Position numbers and translations under genes: made by a program. From Vibrio splendidus (GTDB lineage Bacteria > Pseudomonadota > Gammaproteobacteria > Enterobacterales > Vibrionaceae): DNA of 64,000 bases. Where the stretch lies: NCBI RefSeq assembly GCF_002873455.1, contig NZ_MCUN01000009.1, forward strand, positions 124,001 to 188,000. Reading direction: 5' to 3'. Numbering within the stretch: position 1 is the stretch's first letter; each line of letters begins with the position of its first letter. Shown here one piece after another: positions 1 through 9,230 of the stretch. The notes under the pieces are model-generated. The model was not told where the DNA came from. It worked only from the letters and a program-made list of their open reading frames with translations, and did not search any database.

Positions 1-465
1 GATCGACAAAGCAATGATGGTTTGTAGTCGGCCAGAAGACTTACTGCCCATCAAATTGACGGCAATAAGCAGAGCGACGGTAAAGGACTGAGCGCCAAGT
101 GGTGTGTCGAGTGGTGTTGGTAACAGTTGTTGAGCGAAGCCGCCTGCTAAGGCAATAGCTGCTGGAATGCCCACTGGAACAACACTGACGAATAACCACG
201 CCACGCTAGTTTCTAACCGCTCACTAAAGGCCTGACGAACAAAATAAGCCGTGCCACCCGCATTGGGAAAACGCTTTCCCAATGATGCAAAGGTTAGGGC
301 GATCGGACAAATGGCGATAAACAGAATTAACCAAGCTAACAGTGATAATTGCCCTGCGATTCCTGCTGCGATAGCTGGAATCATGAATAACCCGGTACCT
401 AACAAAGTGGTCGAGAGTTGTCCGATTCCTGAGATCAGCGTGATTTCTTGTTTGAGTTGCGTCAT
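1..465 (-). CDS. yjeH: YjeH-type amino-acid exporter (APC superfamily), cut by window edge
   Basis: Only the N-terminal 155 codons are present; the frame runs off the left edge. The translation starts MTQLKQEITLISGIGQLSTT and continues with hydrophobic segments typical of APC permeases; the first helix has the GTGLF motif. The pattern closely follows E. coli YjeH, an inner-membrane exporter of methionine and branched-chain amino acids. It is divergent from the Lrp/AsnC-type gene at 710, with about 245 bp between the starts; in this family such a neighbour often controls the exporter, which is inferred here. Smaller frames on both strands over this stretch are shadows. Confidence 0.85.
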   Translation of the reverse strand, partial: MTQLKQEITLISGIGQLSTTLLGTGLFMIPAIAAGIAGQLSLLAWLILFIAICPIALTFASLGKRFPNAGGTAYFVRQAFSERLETSVAWLFVSVVPVGIPAAIALAGGFAQQLLPTPLDTPLGAQSFTVALLIAVNLMGSKSSGRLQTIIALSI

Positions 466-709
466 TCGCTATCCTTGCTGGTGGTGCGGTGTTGTCGTTA
501 TTTAAAATGGAGGTGCAGAGTGCATACTCTGCACTGTGTTTGAAAGCATACATTGTCGCTATCAATAATACAGCTAGCGAAACGTCTTAAGACACCGTCA
601 TTTTAACGTTATTAACTTGATTGAACGTGAAAGTGTTGGCTGTTCTATCGAGGAGAATTGTGTCAAATTAGTCTCTATAAATAGAACAATAATGGAAGTT
701 ATCGTAATC

Positions 710-1171
710 ATGGATAAGTTTGATCGCCAAATTTTAGATATCCTCAAAATTAACGCTCGATGCTCAGTGAGTGATATTGCTAGAGATGTGAGCCTTTCTC
801 GCTCTGCAGTCAATGCCAGAATTAAGAAATTAGAAAACGATAAGGTGATTACAGGATACTGCGCGCAGATAGTAGAACCTGATCAAGCTAAGAACGTGAG
901 CGCTTATATTACATTGAAGTTTGATCTATCGAGCAGCGACCATAGCTGTGAGTCTTACGCGAAACGTATCCAGAGTATTGATGGTGTTCAGTGCTGCCAT
1001 TCGATCAGTGGAGAGACTGATATGATGTTGTACGTTGAAGTGGAGAGCATGGAACGCTTGAATCAAGTCCGCGATCAATTGCAAAGCTACTCAGACCTAC
1101 GTCACCTCATGACGCATACGGTTTTGACTGAGTTTTTTAACAAGCAGAATTCGCAAGGTCGTTCATGTTAG
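710..1171 (+). CDS. Lrp/AsnC-family transcriptional regulator
   Basis: A 153-residue protein with the family layout: an N-terminal winged helix-turn-helix (starting MDKFDRQILDILKINARCSV, recognition region around SLSRSAVNARIKKLE) and a C-terminal RAM ligand-binding fold. The frame is open from 617, but the ATG at 710 gives the canonical N-terminus and has GGAAG about 11 bases upstream. These regulators usually bind amino acids and act as octamers. The gene faces away from yjeH and its 3' end overlaps the following LysR gene by 7 bases, so the two regulators are probably co-transcribed. The effector cannot be read from sequence. Confidence 0.9.
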   Translation: MDKFDRQILDILKINARCSVSDIARDVSLSRSAVNARIKKLENDKVITGYCAQIVEPDQAKNVSAYITLKFDLSSSDHSCESYAKRIQSIDGVQCCHSISGETDMMLYVEVESMERLNQVRDQLQSYSDLRHLMTHTVLTEFFNKQNSQGRSC

Positions 1172-2112
1172 GTAATATGAATTTAAATTTGCTGCGTTCT
1201 CTGCATGTGCTTCTTGAAGAGTGCCATGTAAGCCGAGCAGCACAGCGATTAAACATTACGCAGTCTGCGGTTAGCCGCCAACTTAATCAGCTACGAGATT
1301 TATGTGGTGATCCTCTTCTTGTTCGTGATGGCAACAAGCTGGTTCCTACCAATCGTGCTGTGTTGCTTAAAGGTAAGCTCGATGATTTGCTTGGTGAGTT
1401 TGACCACTTATTAGATGATAAACCCTTTAACCCACAAGACTGGCAAGGTGAGTTGGTGTTGTCTTCGAGTGACTATGTAGCTCAGTATATTCTTCCTGTG
1501 ATTGTGTCTGAGGTATCGGCAGAAGCCCCAAACATTAATTTGGCGTATCGTTTGTGGCAGCCCAATTATCTTGAAGCACTGAACGAGTTGGGTATTCACT
1601 TAGCTTCGAGCATGTTTCCCAAAAAGCCAGAGCACGTATCGAGCATTAAGCTTGGTGAAGATAAGTCTGTATGCTTAATGCGCAAGTCTCACCCATTAGC
1701 TCAACAATCGACTTTGAGTGCAGAAGATATTGTTAACTACTCTCACATCAAAGTGACGGGTGGCGGAGATAAAGACAGCTACGCTGATATTGCATTGAAG
1801 AAACAAGGGCTCAAGCGCAGAGTCGCTTTGCAGGTTCCGTTTTTCTCGTCAGCAGGAACGGTATTGATGCAAGATGACTATCTGATGATCGTCCCTGAAC
1901 ATATAGCTTATAATTTGGGCCGACACCTCGATACTACTTATTTTTCTTTGCCGTTTGATACGGAAATGCATACATATTGGTTAATGTGGCACCCCAAGTA
2001 CGACAACGACTCTGCTCACAAGTGGGCACGAGAGAAGGCATTCCAAGCTATGCAAAAGTCGAGTTACAATATCAGTATGACTTCAAATCATAAGTATGAT
2101 GATAACCTTTGA
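1165..2112 (+). CDS. LysR-family transcriptional regulator
   Basis: A 315-residue LysR-type regulator: N-terminal HTH (HVSRAAQRLNITQSAVSRQL, residues about 21-40) followed by a substrate-binding-like effector domain. The dimer arrangement and promoter activation are known for the family; the ligand here is unknown. The start at 1165 lies inside the end of the Lrp-type gene; a second in-frame ATG at 1177 is equally possible (MNLNLLRSL is the usual LysR beginning). The next gene on the same strand is an RhtB/LysE exporter about 100 bp downstream, a plausible target. Confidence 0.9.
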   Translation: MLGNMNLNLLRSLHVLLEECHVSRAAQRLNITQSAVSRQLNQLRDLCGDPLLVRDGNKLVPTNRAVLLKGKLDDLLGEFDHLLDDKPFNPQDWQGELVLSSSDYVAQYILPVIVSEVSAEAPNINLAYRLWQPNYLEALNELGIHLASSMFPKKPEHVSSIKLGEDKSVCLMRKSHPLAQQSTLSAEDIVNYSHIKVTGGGDKDSYADIALKKQGLKRRVALQVPFFSSAGTVLMQDDYLMIVPEHIAYNLGRHLDTTYFSLPFDTEMHTYWLMWHPKYDNDSAHKWAREKAFQAMQKSSYNISMTSNHKYDDNL

Positions 2113-2208
2113 TTTCAAATAATACCTTCTGCGCATTATTGTAAGCATTAAGCATTAAATATTAAGTGTAGAGCGTTTAACTGGAACGCATGGTTTACTA
2201 GGAATGGA

Positions 2209-2826
2209 ATGATGACAGTAACAATTTGGTTTTCTTTATTAGCGATCTGTTTGTTGGGTGCAATGTCCCCGGGCCCAAGTTTGGCAATGATCGCTAAGCA
2301 TAGTTTGGCTGGTGGTCGTATGAATGGCCTCATAGCCGCTTGGTCACACGCAATGGGCATTGGCATTTATGCGTTCGCAACGATTGTCGGTTTAGCGGTG
2401 TTACTTGAACAATCTCCGATGCTGTTTAAAGGGATTAGTTTGGCGGGTGCTGTGTATCTGCTTTATCTCGGCGTGAATGCGTTGCGCTCAAAAGGCGGTG
2501 TCGCAGCGAAACTGGAAGCGGGTGAACGGATGAGCTATATGCAGTCTGCTCGTGAGGCTTTCTTGATCTCTATTTTGAGCCCAAAGATCGCGCTGTTCTT
2601 TATTGCATTGTTTAGCCAATTTGTTGCCTTAGGCAACGAACTTACCAATCAGGTCATTATTGTTTCAACGCCACTCATTGTTGACGGCCTTTGGTACACA
2701 TTTATCACGTTGGTGTTGTCTAGCCCTCTGATCGTCGAGCGTATTCGTTCGAAAGCGCAGTTGATCGATCGACTTTCAGGTATCGTCTTGATTCTGCTGG
2801 CGGTTCGTGTTGTGTGGACGATTTAG
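2209..2826 (+). CDS. RhtB/LysE-family amino-acid exporter
   Basis: A 205-residue inner-membrane protein with about six hydrophobic segments. The N-terminal signature GAMSPGPSLAMIAKHSLAGG and the internal run LISILSPKIALFFIALFSQF are typical of the RhtB/LysE superfamily, which exports amino acids such as homoserine, threonine, lysine or leucine. AGGA at 2200-2203 serves either of two adjacent ATG codons (2209 or 2212). It follows the LysR gene, and a bidirectional terminator closes the unit. Substrate unknown. A second family member lies at 25693. Confidence 0.88.
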   Translation: MMTVTIWFSLLAICLLGAMSPGPSLAMIAKHSLAGGRMNGLIAAWSHAMGIGIYAFATIVGLAVLLEQSPMLFKGISLAGAVYLLYLGVNALRSKGGVAAKLEAGERMSYMQSAREAFLISILSPKIALFFIALFSQFVALGNELTNQVIIVSTPLIVDGLWYTFITLVLSSPLIVERIRSKAQLIDRLSGIVLILLAVRVVWTI

Positions 2827-2870
2827 TGACAGAAGCTCTTCTTTGATAAATGACTAACGAGATTCAATAA

Positions 2871-2906
2871 AAAAGGCTCAAGGGAATTATCCAATGAGCC
2901 TTTTTT
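2871..2906. terminator. Bidirectional hairpin terminator
   Basis: The arm AAAAGGCTCA pairs with TGAGCCTTTT across a 14-base loop, with a T-run on either strand. It lies between the convergent RhtB-type exporter and the lipoprotein hydrolase and can serve both. Confidence 0.85.
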
Positions 2907-2943
2907 ATATTTGAAGAATAGTTTCTAGGGTGTCTAGGGCGTG

Positions 2944-4107
2944 CTAGCCAGTTGAGTTCAATACTGTATCGAGTTTCTTCATCGATTCAGAGAAGTAAGG
3001 GTTGTAAGTTAACCTAGCGTGGTTTTTCCCATCTTCTTGATATCCCCATGCGGAATACCAAATTTCACTCTCTTCAGCGCATTGTGCTTCAAACCCTTCC
3101 GCTTGTCCGTTCGAACATATCTTTTCACTACCATTAATACCGTAATACGGATTATTTGGTGAAAACAGTAAGCCCATATGGGAGCCGTTTGAGATTCGTT
3201 GTTCAGGGAGTTTCATGCTGTATTGAACCGATCTTGGGTCGTCGAGCTGTGTTTCTCCTTGCCAAACTAAGACATTGTTTGGGTTTGGCATCGAATTTGT
3301 AAATGCTTGCTGAACGAAGTTTGTGTCTATCACACTGTCGCCTTCACTCATCATAATGAATACAGGTTTATCGAAACTCTGGGATGCTAGATCGCTGCGA
3401 ACGACCTTCGAAGTCTGGTAATAAACTGAAGCGCCATTCATTGGTAACGAGTTGTAACGCAATACATTGTCTTCTGGATCTTGATCCGCCCAAGTAACGA
3501 AGTAGCTAGCAAACCCTGCATATTTCACCGCAGAAGAACTGGGTTGAAAGGCGGGGGAGAACAACAATAGACCTTCGATATTTGAATCTTTGATAGCTTG
3601 CGAAGTCACAAGGTTAGCCCCAGTCGAATAGCCTCCAAGCCACACTGAATCATATTCTTGTTCTAATAGTTTCGTATGATGATCTACAACACCTTGCCAA
3701 TCTTCTAAGCTAGGTTGCATTAAATCGCCTACACGACTTCCGTGACCGGGAAGTAATATCGTTCTTACCAGGTAACCTTGTTCAGCTAAATGCGTAGCAA
3801 TGTCTTTGAATGAATATGGAGAATCGCCAAGTCCATGGACCAATAATACGGCTTTGCCATTCGGTGACGTGGGCTTGTATTCAGTTGGTGAGTTAAGCTG
3901 AACTTCAAGTTGTTTATCTTCGGTTATGAATACCCGGTTTTTTAGCAGCCAATCTTGAGTTTCATTGACGTAGGCTTTAAAGCTGTCTTGTTGATATTCA
4001 GGTAAGTTTGGTGATACTTCGTAAGCGGGTATTGATGTCTCGTTGGAGCAACCAACGAGACTTAAAGTCGTTAAGGCGAGCAGCGTTAGAATGGTATTTC
4101 TATGCAT
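2944..4107 (-). CDS. Alpha/beta-hydrolase lipoprotein
   Basis: A 387-residue protein with a lipoprotein signal (MHRNTILTLLALTTLSLVGC, lipobox LVGC), so it should be lipid-anchored in the envelope. The body has an alpha/beta-hydrolase core: oxyanion stretch LLVHGLGDSP, the LPGHGSR loop, and nucleophile elbow GYSTG. It resembles serine aminopeptidase (S33)/monoacylglycerol-lipase-like hydrolases. The late segment SNGSHMGLLFSP carries a candidate catalytic histidine. The natural substrate is unknown. It is transcribed alone, with the terminator at 2871-2906 just downstream. Confidence 0.8.
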   Translation of the reverse strand: MHRNTILTLLALTTLSLVGCSNETSIPAYEVSPNLPEYQQDSFKAYVNETQDWLLKNRVFITEDKQLEVQLNSPTEYKPTSPNGKAVLLVHGLGDSPYSFKDIATHLAEQGYLVRTILLPGHGSRVGDLMQPSLEDWQGVVDHHTKLLEQEYDSVWLGGYSTGANLVTSQAIKDSNIEGLLLFSPAFQPSSSAVKYAGFASYFVTWADQDPEDNVLRYNSLPMNGASVYYQTSKVVRSDLASQSFDKPVFIMMSEGDSVIDTNFVQQAFTNSMPNPNNVLVWQGETQLDDPRSVQYSMKLPEQRISNGSHMGLLFSPNNPYYGINGSEKICSNGQAEGFEAQCAEESEIWYSAWGYQEDGKNHARLTYNPYFSESMKKLDTVLNSTG

Positions 4108-4160
4108 TTTTTAATGTTGTCTCTGTTGTGCTTTCACTATGTCTGAAACTAAAGTTTAGA

Positions 4161-4391
4161 TTACTTTCTGCTTGAAAGGTCTTCATATTCGCCTTCAATA
4201 AAGCCAGAATCGCTGTTTGATGAGTGACGAGCGTTCATATGAGCGGCAAACCCCTGTTTCTTCATTTGATTTTGAATGCGTTTGCCCGTGATTAAAGCTG
4301 CAATAGCCAAAGGAATTGCGAGAATCAAGCTAGTGAATAGCGCCAATAGGCCAGTAAACAACGCAACAATCGTAACTAATATATTTTTCAT
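4161..4391 (-). CDS. Small membrane protein, unknown function
   Basis: About 76 residues: a long N-terminal hydrophobic region (two tightly spaced helices or one long one) followed by a polar, charged tail ending EGEYEDLSSRK. The ATG at 4391 is preferred over the in-frame ATG at 4397 because AGAGGA then sits at correct spacing. I do not recognise the family. It lies just upstream of the lipoprotein hydrolase on the same strand (53 bp apart), so co-transcription is possible. Confidence 0.6.
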   Translation of the reverse strand: MKNILVTIVALFTGLLALFTSLILAIPLAIAALITGKRIQNQMKKQGFAAHMNARHSSNSDSGFIEGEYEDLSSRK

Positions 4392-4472
4392 GTTCATTCC
4401 TCTTTTTCTATGTTGTTACTATATCGCTTCTATTCTGAACGAAACATGAACACCGTTAATTAATCTCAGAGA

Positions 4473-4526
4473 GTCACTATGACACGGGTGTGTGTGGATT
4501 GAGGGCTTAGATGTAGTCATAATCAC
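4473..4526 (+). promoter_or_regulatory. Two NorR-like enhancer sites upstream of hcp
   Basis: GTCACTATGAC (4473-4483) is an exact GTCA-N3-TGAC palindrome and GTCATAATCAC (4516-4526) fits the NorR core GT-N7-AC. They lie about 108 and 65 bases upstream of the sigma-54 promoter, the usual distance for an enhancer-binding protein. A weaker half-site GTCA is at 4554. NorR is a nitric-oxide sensor; assignment rests on motif match alone. Confidence 0.65.
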
Positions 4527-4578
4527 GCACTAAAAATATGGAATAAAATTAAAGTCAATAAAATCAGGTGCTTAAAAG

Positions 4579-4595
4579 TTGGCACGGTTGATGCT
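4579..4595 (+). promoter_or_regulatory. Sigma-54 (-24/-12) promoter of hcp
   Basis: TTGGCACGGTTGATGCT carries the invariant GG (4581-4582) and GC (4593-4594) separated by exactly 10 bases, matching TGGCACG-N4-TTGCW. Transcription should begin near 4606, giving a leader of about 60 bases before the hcp ATG. Confidence 0.8.
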
Positions 4596-4666
4596 CTATA
4601 GGGTTTGGAATAAGTCACTGTAAGCAAAGCACTTACAGCTAATAAAAATTATTACTGGAGCCCCTC

Positions 4667-6328
4667 ATGTTCTGTATTCAATGTGAACAAACGATTCAAA
4701 CCCCAACCGTAAAAGGCTGTTCTTTCGCACAAGGTATGTGTGGTAAAACCTCGGAAGTATCTGACCTTCAAGACGTGTTGGTGCATTCTCTTCAAGGTGT
4801 ATCTTTTTGGGCTAATTTAGGTCGCACTTGCGATATTATTGATACTGAAGTTGATGAGTGGGCGCCAAAAGCGTTTTTCGCAACATTGACTAACGTTAAC
4901 TTCGACCCTGCTCGTATTATCGAATTCGCACAACAGTCTCACGAATTTAAGCAACGTTTAGAGCAGAAAGTTCGTGCAGCAGCAACGCTGATTGGTTTTG
5001 AAATCCCAGCGCTTTCTTCGGCTGCTCAGTTCGATCTTCCAACAGACTCTTCAGAGCTACTCGCTTTAGCACCACAAGCCGCTGTTAACCGTGGCCACGA
5101 TTCTCAACACGAAGACGTAATTGGTCTTCGTCTTCTATGCCTTTACGGCCTAAAAGGTGCGGCAGCGTACATGGAGCACGCTCGTGTTCTTGGTCAAACT
5201 GACGATGCTATTTTTGCTGAATACCACGAAATCATGGCGTTCTTGGGTACAGATCCAACAGATCTTAAGCAATTGCTTGATACATCAATGCAGATTGGCT
5301 TGATGAACTACAAAGTCATGGAAATGTTGGACAAAGGCGAGACTGATACATTTGGTCACCCGCAACCAACAACAGTGAACGTGAAAACTAAGAAAGGTCA
5401 CTGTATTCTTGTTTCTGGTCACGATCTGCATGATCTAGAAAAGATCCTTCAACAAACTGAAGGTAAAGGCATCAACGTTTACACTAACGGTGAGATGCTA
5501 CCTGCACACGGTTACCCTGAACTAAACAAGTACCCACACCTTGCGGGTAACTACGGCAGCGCTTGGCAGAACCAGCAAAAAGAATTTGCGAACTTCCCTG
5601 GCGCAATCGTAATGACGTCAAACTGCCTGCTTAACCCTGATGTGGGTTCATACGCTGACCGTCTATACACTCGTAGCATCGTAGGTTGGCCTGGTGTGGC
5701 TCACCTTGAAGGTGATGATTTCAGTGCTGTAATCGACTGTGCACTCGCGCAAGAAGGCTTCAAGCACGACGAAATCGAACAGATGATTACTGTAGGCTTC
5801 GGTCGCAATGCATTGATGGCAGCGGCTCCTGCCGTTATTGAGCAAGTTAAAGAAGGCAACATCAAGCACTTCTTCCTAGTGGGTGGTTGTGATGGTGATA
5901 AATCAGAGCGTAGCTACTACACGGACTTCACAGCACAAGCACCAGAAGATTCAGTAATCCTGACACTTGCATGTGGTAAATTCCGTTTCAATAAGAACCA
6001 ATTTGGTGACATTAACGGTATCCCACGCCTGTTAGATGTTGGCCAATGTAATGATGCTTACTCGGCGATTCAGCTTGCTATCGCACTGTCTCAAGAGTTT
6101 GATTGCGGTATCAACGAACTGCCGTTAACGCTAGTTCTATCTTGGTTCGAGCAAAAAGCGATTGTTATCCTGCTTACTTTGTTTGCTCTTGGCGTTAAAG
6201 GCATTTACACAGGCCCAACGGCACCTGCCTTCTTAACTGAAAACTTACTAAAGATTATGCAAGATGAGTTCGATATGCGTTCTATCTCAACGCCAGAACA
6301 AGATCTTAAAACAATCTTAGCGGCTTAA
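4667..6328 (+). CDS. hcp: Hybrid cluster protein (Hcp)
   Basis: A full-length 553-residue Hcp. The N-terminal cysteines C3, C6, C18 and C25 have the spacing of the [2Fe-2S]-binding class found in enterobacteria; the body carries the conserved segments for the hybrid Fe-S-O cluster (for example [14 protein letters not shown] near the C-terminus). Hcp reduces nitric oxide or hydroxylamine in the cytoplasm and limits nitrosative damage. GGAG lies 7 bases before the ATG. hcr follows after a hairpin. The promoter is sigma-54 type with NorR-like sites. Codon use suggests high expression. Confidence 0.97.
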   Translation: MFCIQCEQTIQTPTVKGCSFAQGMCGKTSEVSDLQDVLVHSLQGVSFWANLGRTCDIIDTEVDEWAPKAFFATLTNVNFDPARIIEFAQQSHEFKQRLEQKVRAAATLIGFEIPALSSAAQFDLPTDSSELLALAPQAAVNRGHDSQHEDVIGLRLLCLYGLKGAAAYMEHARVLGQTDDAIFAEYHEIMAFLGTDPTDLKQLLDTSMQIGLMNYKVMEMLDKGETDTFGHPQPTTVNVKTKKGHCILVSGHDLHDLEKILQQTEGKGINVYTNGEMLPAHGYPELNKYPHLAGNYGSAWQNQQKEFANFPGAIVMTSNCLLNPDVGSYADRLYTRSIVGWPGVAHLEGDDFSAVIDCALAQEGFKHDEIEQMITVGFGRNALMAAAPAVIEQVKEGNIKHFFLVGGCDGDKSERSYYTDFTAQAPEDSVILTLACGKFRFNKNQFGDINGIPRLLDVGQCNDAYSAIQLAIALSQEFDCGINELPLTLVLSWFEQKAIVILLTLFALGVKGIYTGPTAPAFLTENLLKIMQDEFDMRSISTPEQDLKTILAA

Positions 6329-6341
6329 TTTAAGCCAACCC

Positions 6342-6395
6342 AAGCCTCGTTGTTGTTTCGGTTCTTTCTAAGAACATACAACGACGGGGCTTTTT
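6342..6395 (+). terminator. Hairpin terminator between hcp and hcr
   Basis: The arms AAGCCTCGTTGT and ACAACGACGGGGCTT pair imperfectly (two bulges) and are followed by a run of five T. It would lower hcr expression relative to hcp. Confidence 0.7.
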
Positions 6396-6449
6396 AGATT
6401 TAAATCTTCAGTCATTTAATCATTTAGTCATTAGCAAGGTGCGTGAACT

Positions 6450-7529
6450 ATGTATGCATGGTCGGATAGCGATTCAATTAATTTAGTATGTTTAAAGAAA
6501 TGGCATGAGACGGCAGATACGGTCAGCTTTGAGCTAGGCAGTGTTCCACAAGACCTACATTTCAATTTTAAGCCAGGGCAATTCATCACTCTGGGTTTAG
6601 ATATGCCGACGAAAACTGACTATCGTGCATACTCTGTTGCTTCTTGCCCGGAAGATAACCGCTTAAAGTTGACAGTGAAGCGTGTTGATGGCGGTTTAGT
6701 CTCCAACTTTATTGTCGATGAGCTTGATGAAGGCGATGAAGTTTCCGTGTTGAAGCCTGCTGGCGCGTTTAACTGTATTGACTGCATGCCGACAGCAACT
6801 AAAAAAGTGACGCTAGTGAGTGCAGGCTGTGGTATCACACCTGTTATGGCTATGGTGAAATATTGGTTGTCTCAAGACAGTGATATCGAAATTGATTTCG
6901 TTCATATGGCGCGCAATAAGCGTGAGACGATCTATTTTGAAGAGCTTCATCAGTTGGATGAAACCCACGCTAACTTCAACCTTAAGTTATTGCTAAAGGA
7001 TAATGAAGGCACTCTGGCTCCTCAAGGTCGACTGGATAAGAATTGGTTGGTGACATTGAGCCCTGATATCTTAGACAGAACCGTTTACTTATGTGGCCCT
7101 GTTGGCTTTATGCAAGACATCGAAAGCTACCTGAAAGAACTTGAGTTCAATATGGACAATTTCTATCAAGAGAGCTTCACGCCAGCGGTTCAAAGCAATA
7201 ATGCATTAGCCAATACCGATACTGCTTCAGATGAATCACAGGCAGAAGCGTCTGCGGATTCGGATAGTGCTGTTAAGGTGTTTGTGCCTGCATTTGGCGC
7301 TGAAGTTGAAGCAGAAGTTGGCACACCATTAGCTGATTCGTTAGAAAACGCAGGCGTTCCAATTATCATTGCTTGTCGTAGCGGTATTTGCGGTTCGTGT
7401 AAGTGCAAAGTAACCAAGGGTTCGGTGGAATCAAGCAGCCAAGAGACATTGACACCAGAACAGATTGAGCAGGGTTACGTACTCGCGTGTTCAAGCACGA
7501 TTCAGTCAGATGTTGAAGTTGAGTTGTAG
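6450..7529 (+). CDS. hcr: NADH oxidoreductase Hcr, electron donor to Hcp
   Basis: A 359-residue two-part reductase. Residues about 1-240 form a ferredoxin-NADP-reductase-like FAD/NAD(P)H module (RAYSVAS for flavin, VSAGCGITPVMAM for nucleotide, YLCGPVGFM). The C-terminal part is a plant-type [2Fe-2S] ferredoxin with C309, C314, C317 and C347. Residues about 245-275 are an acidic, Ala/Ser-rich linker. Hcr passes electrons from NADH to Hcp. It follows hcp by 121 bp, with a terminator hairpin in between. Its stop codon lies within a 12-bp repeat found again 72 bases downstream. Confidence 0.95.
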   Translation: MYAWSDSDSINLVCLKKWHETADTVSFELGSVPQDLHFNFKPGQFITLGLDMPTKTDYRAYSVASCPEDNRLKLTVKRVDGGLVSNFIVDELDEGDEVSVLKPAGAFNCIDCMPTATKKVTLVSAGCGITPVMAMVKYWLSQDSDIEIDFVHMARNKRETIYFEELHQLDETHANFNLKLLLKDNEGTLAPQGRLDKNWLVTLSPDILDRTVYLCGPVGFMQDIESYLKELEFNMDNFYQESFTPAVQSNNALANTDTASDESQAEASADSDSAVKVFVPAFGAEVEAEVGTPLADSLENAGVPIIIACRSGICGSCKCKVTKGSVESSSQETLTPEQIEQGYVLACSSTIQSDVEVEL

Positions 7530-7608
7530 CAGATGTGAAGCGAGACTTTGTTAAAGCGACAAAGACGAAATCAACGCAATTGACATGAAAAGTTAGTGTA
7601 GCAGATGT

Positions 7609-7652
7609 AAAAAGGCCACTTAGATCCGATAGAGAGAGCAGATCTAAGTGGC
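7609..7652 (-). terminator. Minus-strand terminator downstream of GAPDH
   Basis: A perfect 12-bp inverted repeat, GCCACTTAGATC (7615-7626) and GATCTAAGTGGC (7641-7652), with a 14-base loop. Read on the minus strand it is followed by TTTTT. It lies about 140 bases past the GAPDH stop. Confidence 0.8.
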
Positions 7653-7793
7653 AACCTTCCTGTTTATACGGGGGAGTAAAACAAGAAGGATTGCAAAGTC
7701 CATTACAGACTTCGCAGATATAATTATTATGTTGTGGAGCTGGTTACCTAAAACTGTTTATAGAATCTAAGCAATTTACTGGGTCTAAGCAAT

Positions 7794-9230
7794 TTATACT
7801 TCAGGGTAAGTCTTGTAACGAACACCCATCATCTGTTCCATACAGTGAACAACCTGGCAGCTGTAGCCAAATTCATTGTCATACCAAATATAGAGAACAG
7901 CGCGGTTGTCTTGCGCGATAGTTGCAACACCGTCAACCACACCTGGGTGACGAGAACCCACTAAGTCCGTAGATACAATCTCAGTTGAATCGGTGTAATC
8001 AATTTGCGCAGATAAAGTCGAAGATAGCGCCATTTCACGCAGATATTCGTTCAACTCTTCTTTGGTTGTGCCTTTCTCAAGGTTTAGGTTTGCTACTGCC
8101 ATTGATACGTTTGGCGTAGGTACGCGAATCGCATTACCTGTTAGCTTACCTTCCATTTCCGGCATCGCTTTTGATACCGCTTTAGCAGCACCAGTCGATG
8201 TTAGTACCATGTTCAATGACGCAGCACGGCCACGACGATCACCTGAGTGGAAGTTATCGATCAGGTTTTGATCATTGGTAAATGAGTGAACCGTTTCGAT
8301 GTGACCCGATAGGACACCAAACTTGTCGTGAACCGCTTTTAATACTGGCGTAATCGCGTTTGTTGTACAGCTTGCTGCTGAAATGATCGTGTCTTCTGGT
8401 TGAATCACATTTTCATTCACACCAAATACAACGTTCTTGATGTCGCCTTTGCCAGGCGCAGTCAGTAGTACTTTCTTCGCACCGTTACACGCAACGTGTT
8501 GGCTTAGGCCTTCAGCGTCACGCCATACACCCGTGTTATCAACCACAAGAGCGTTTTCAATACCGTAAGTCGTGTAGTCCACTTCTTCAGGTTTGTTTGC
8601 GTAGATAACTTGAATGAAGTTACCGTTTACGATGATTGCTTTACGCTCTTGGTCTACAACGATGCTGCCGTTGAACTGGCCATGAACTGAGTCACGTCGC
8701 AGTAAGCTTGCACGCTTTTCTAAATCACCGTCTTTACCGCCACGTACTACAATTGCACGTAAACGTAGTGGGTAGCCTGGGCCACTTTTCTCGATTAATA
8801 GACGAGTCAGCAGTCGGCCAATACGACCAAAACCATACAAGACAACATCGCGAGGTTCTGTCATCGCATCGCCTTGAAGCGATTCAATGAGTGCAGTTTG
8901 TAGGAAATCATCCAACCCGTGTGTGTCTTCGCGATCTTGCCAGAATGAATGCGCAAGGCGACCAACATCGATACGACATGGAGACAAGTCCATAGAGAGA
9001 AGGTGTTGAATGATTGGTTGAGTCTGTTCTGCGGTCAGCGGGGAACCAGTGTAACGTTTTGCGATACGGTGAGCTTTGATGATGTCGATAGTTGTCGCGT
9101 TAACTAGGGTCTTACCGAAGAGGATAACTTCTACGCCTTTTTGACGGTATAACTGACCTAAAGTTGGAGCGATGGATTCAGCAATGGTTTGACTAGTTTG
9201 CCAGTCTAGGAGGTGCTTTTCGGGACTCAT
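7794..9230 (-). CDS. Glyceraldehyde-3-phosphate dehydrogenase, long form
   Basis: A 478-residue GAPDH, longer than the usual 330-340. The catalytic core starts near residue 128 with the Rossmann signature LYGFGRIGRLLTRLL and has the active-site motif ASCTTN with nucleophile C288. About 125 N-terminal residues precede it and match no domain I recognise. The enzyme interconverts glyceraldehyde 3-phosphate and 1,3-bisphosphoglycerate in the cytoplasm. Long forms exist in several vibrios beside a standard gapA; whether this one is glycolytic, gluconeogenic or NADP-preferring cannot be read here. It is monocistronic. Confidence 0.9.
   Translation of the reverse strand: MSPEKHLLDWQTSQTIAESIAPTLGQLYRQKGVEVILFGKTLVNATTIDIIKAHRIAKRYTGSPLTAEQTQPIIQHLLSMDLSPCRIDVGRLAHSFWQDREDTHGLDDFLQTALIESLQGDAMTEPRDVVLYGFGRIGRLLTRLLIEKSGPGYPLRLRAIVVRGGKDGDLEKRASLLRRDSVHGQFNGSIVVDQERKAIIVNGNFIQVIYANKPEEVDYTTYGIENALVVDNTGVWRDAEGLSQHVACNGAKKVLLTAPGKGDIKNVVFGVNENVIQPEDTIISAASCTTNAITPVLKAVHDKFGVLSGHIETVHSFTNDQNLIDNFHSGDRRGRAASLNMVLTSTGAAKAVSKAMPEMEGKLTGNAIRVPTPNVSMAVANLNLEKGTTKEELNEYLREMALSSTLSAQIDYTDSTEIVSTDLVGSRHPGVVDGVATIAQDNRAVLYIWYDNEFGYSCQVVHCMEQMMGVRYKTYPEV

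Noticed and set aside
224..565. Open frames on both strands over the left edge (113 and 84 codons)
   Set aside because: They lie in other frames of the yjeH coding region or its leader and lack protein-like composition; yjeH itself is a clear permease.
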